From assembly GCA_021805485.1 (NCBI GenBank), contig JAJZFF010000058.1:1-6802 (forward strand): a stretch of DNA of 6,802 bases, read 5' to 3'. The notes under the pieces are model-generated. The model had not been told where the DNA came from. It did not search any database and saw nothing but the letters and a program-made list of their open reading frames with translations. Of this stretch, positions 6,191 through 6,802 are shown in pieces. Within the stretch, counting starts at the first letter, position 1. Each line of letters opens with the position of its first letter. Both the position numbers and the translations under genes were made by a program. The stretch is from Pseudomonadota bacterium. GTDB taxonomy: Bacteria; Pseudomonadota; Alphaproteobacteria; Acetobacterales; Acetobacteraceae.

Positions 6191-6250
6191 GGGTCAGTAT
6201 GAACGTGCTCCGCGCTGGTCAGTATGAACGCGCTCCGCGCGCGGGTCAGA
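6178..6250. repeat. Short array of 25-bp hairpin repeats at the moeA 3' end
   Basis: GGTCAGTATGAACG begins near-identical 24-base units at 6192-6215 and 6217-6240 (one difference), with a partial copy GGTCAGA at 6244-6250 that contains the moeA stop codon. Each unit carries a small hairpin of the form CGCGC-N3-GCGCG: 6178-6190 and 6229-6241 are perfect, 6204-6216 is degraded. Hairpin starts are spaced 26 and 25 bp. It may be a local duplication of the terminator region or a copy of a dispersed genomic repeat. The spacers are too short and the units too few for a CRISPR array. Confidence 0.75.
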
Positions 6251-6802
6251 GCCCCAGCGCGGCCAGCACCAGCACCTCGGCGGGCTCGCCCGCCGCGGCG
6301 GGGGGCGCGTGCGGGGCGCGCAGGATCAGGCAGTCCGCCCGGGCGAGCAGCTTCAGCATCGCCGAATCCTGCGTCTCGAAGGCGGTCGCGACGAGCTCGC
6401 CGGTGTCATCGGCGGCCAGCGCGGCGCGCAGGAAATCCGCCCGATGGTCGTTGGCGCGCAGCGGCGCGCCGAGCCGGGCGGTGCGAGTGGGGAGCGCAGT
6501 CTCGGCCAGGCCGCCGAGGCGGGCGAGCGCGGGGACCAGGAACAGCAGCGCGCAGACCATCGCCGAGACCGGATTGCCCGGCAAGCCGAGCACCGGCGCG
6601 GCGCCGATCCGCCCGAACATCAAGGGTTTGCCCGGCCGCATGGCGATGCGCCAGAAATCGACCACCAATCCGCGCGCGGCCAGCGCCGGCTGCACCAGAT
6701 CATGATCGCCAACGCTCGCCCCGCCGGTGGTGACAAACAGGTCGCACCCGGCGGCGGCGTCCGCGGCCGCGGCGATGGCTGCCGGGTCGTCGCCGGCCTT
6801 CG
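6246..6802 (-). CDS. moeA: Molybdopterin molybdenumtransferase MoeA, C-terminal part
   Basis: Enzyme that inserts molybdate into adenylylated molybdopterin in the last step of molybdenum cofactor synthesis (cytoplasmic). The gene is cut by the window edge: about 185 C-terminal residues of roughly 400 are present, and the true start is beyond 6802. The molybdopterin-binding domain shows TTGGASVGDHDLV, then MRPGKPLMFGR and GLPGNPVSAM, all characteristic of MoeA/gephyrin-E proteins. The small C-terminal domain follows (RADFLRAAL ... QDSAMLKLLARADCLI ... AGEPAEVLVL), which separates MoeA from the related MoaB/MogA. An internal GTG at 6695 is only a valine codon and not a start. The stop lies in the first partial unit of the hairpin repeats, and the next gene, lexA, has its own promoter. 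In alphaproteobacteria moeA often ends a trpC-moaC-moeA group; upstream genes are not visible here. Confidence 0.95.
   Translation of the reverse strand, partial: KAGDDPAAIAAAADAAAGCDLFVTTGGASVGDHDLVQPALAARGLVVDFWRIAMRPGKPLMFGRIGAAPVLGLPGNPVSAMVCALLFLVPALARLGGLAETALPTRTARLGAPLRANDHRADFLRAALAADDTGELVATAFETQDSAMLKLLARADCLILRAPHAPPAAAGEPAEVLVLAALGL

Noticed and set aside
6201..6229. GAAC copies within the repeats as a LexA box
   Set aside because: The two GAAC copies are 25 bp apart, not the 11-bp period needed for GAAC-N7-GAAC; they are part of the repeat unit.
6178..6250. Repeats near the moeA stop as a CRISPR array
   Set aside because: Units follow each other with no spacers, there are only two full copies, and no cas genes are present.

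Overview
The window is very GC-rich throughout. It looks like chromosomal core DNA of an alphaproteobacterium, probably of the Rhodospirillales/Acetobacteraceae type; the family-level guess is weak. The best evidence is a GTTC-N7-GTTC SOS box in front of lexA (the alphaproteobacterial LexA site) and the gene block moeA - lexA - comEC - gltX, which from memory is a recurrent arrangement in this class, often followed by gltA. No tRNA, rRNA, insertion sequence, phage gene or CRISPR array is visible.

Layout: positions 1-79 lie downstream of gltX and hold two chained ATGA stop/start overlaps leading to a possible gene start at the edge. gltX (minus, 76-1473) encodes a full-length glutamyl-tRNA synthetase. 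A 157-bp gap (1474-1630) has an 8-bp perfect inverted repeat and the presumed gltX promoter. A secreted putative zinc metallopeptidase of the DUF4344 type (minus, 1631-2977) stands between gltX and comEC. A 170-bp divergent control region (2978-3147) separates it from comEC (plus, 3148-5364), an inner-membrane DNA-uptake channel. comEC overlaps convergently by 44 bp with lexA (minus, 5321-6052). The 193-bp gap upstream of lexA contains an SOS-regulated promoter, then a terminator built into a short 25-bp repeat array that reaches the stop codon of moeA (minus, 6246 to the window edge, N-terminus missing).

The genes do not form one pathway. gltX serves translation, moeA molybdenum cofactor synthesis, lexA the SOS response and comEC uptake of single-stranded DNA. 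The most unusual item is the DUF4344 protein. Its two conserved halves appear in the reverse of the usual order: the HEFGH metal-binding half comes first and the LPR...CG..NAFYD...CHEL half follows. It may therefore be a circularly permuted member of its family, and it appears to be inserted into an otherwise conserved gene block. I saw no clear evidence of a wholly new multi-gene system.
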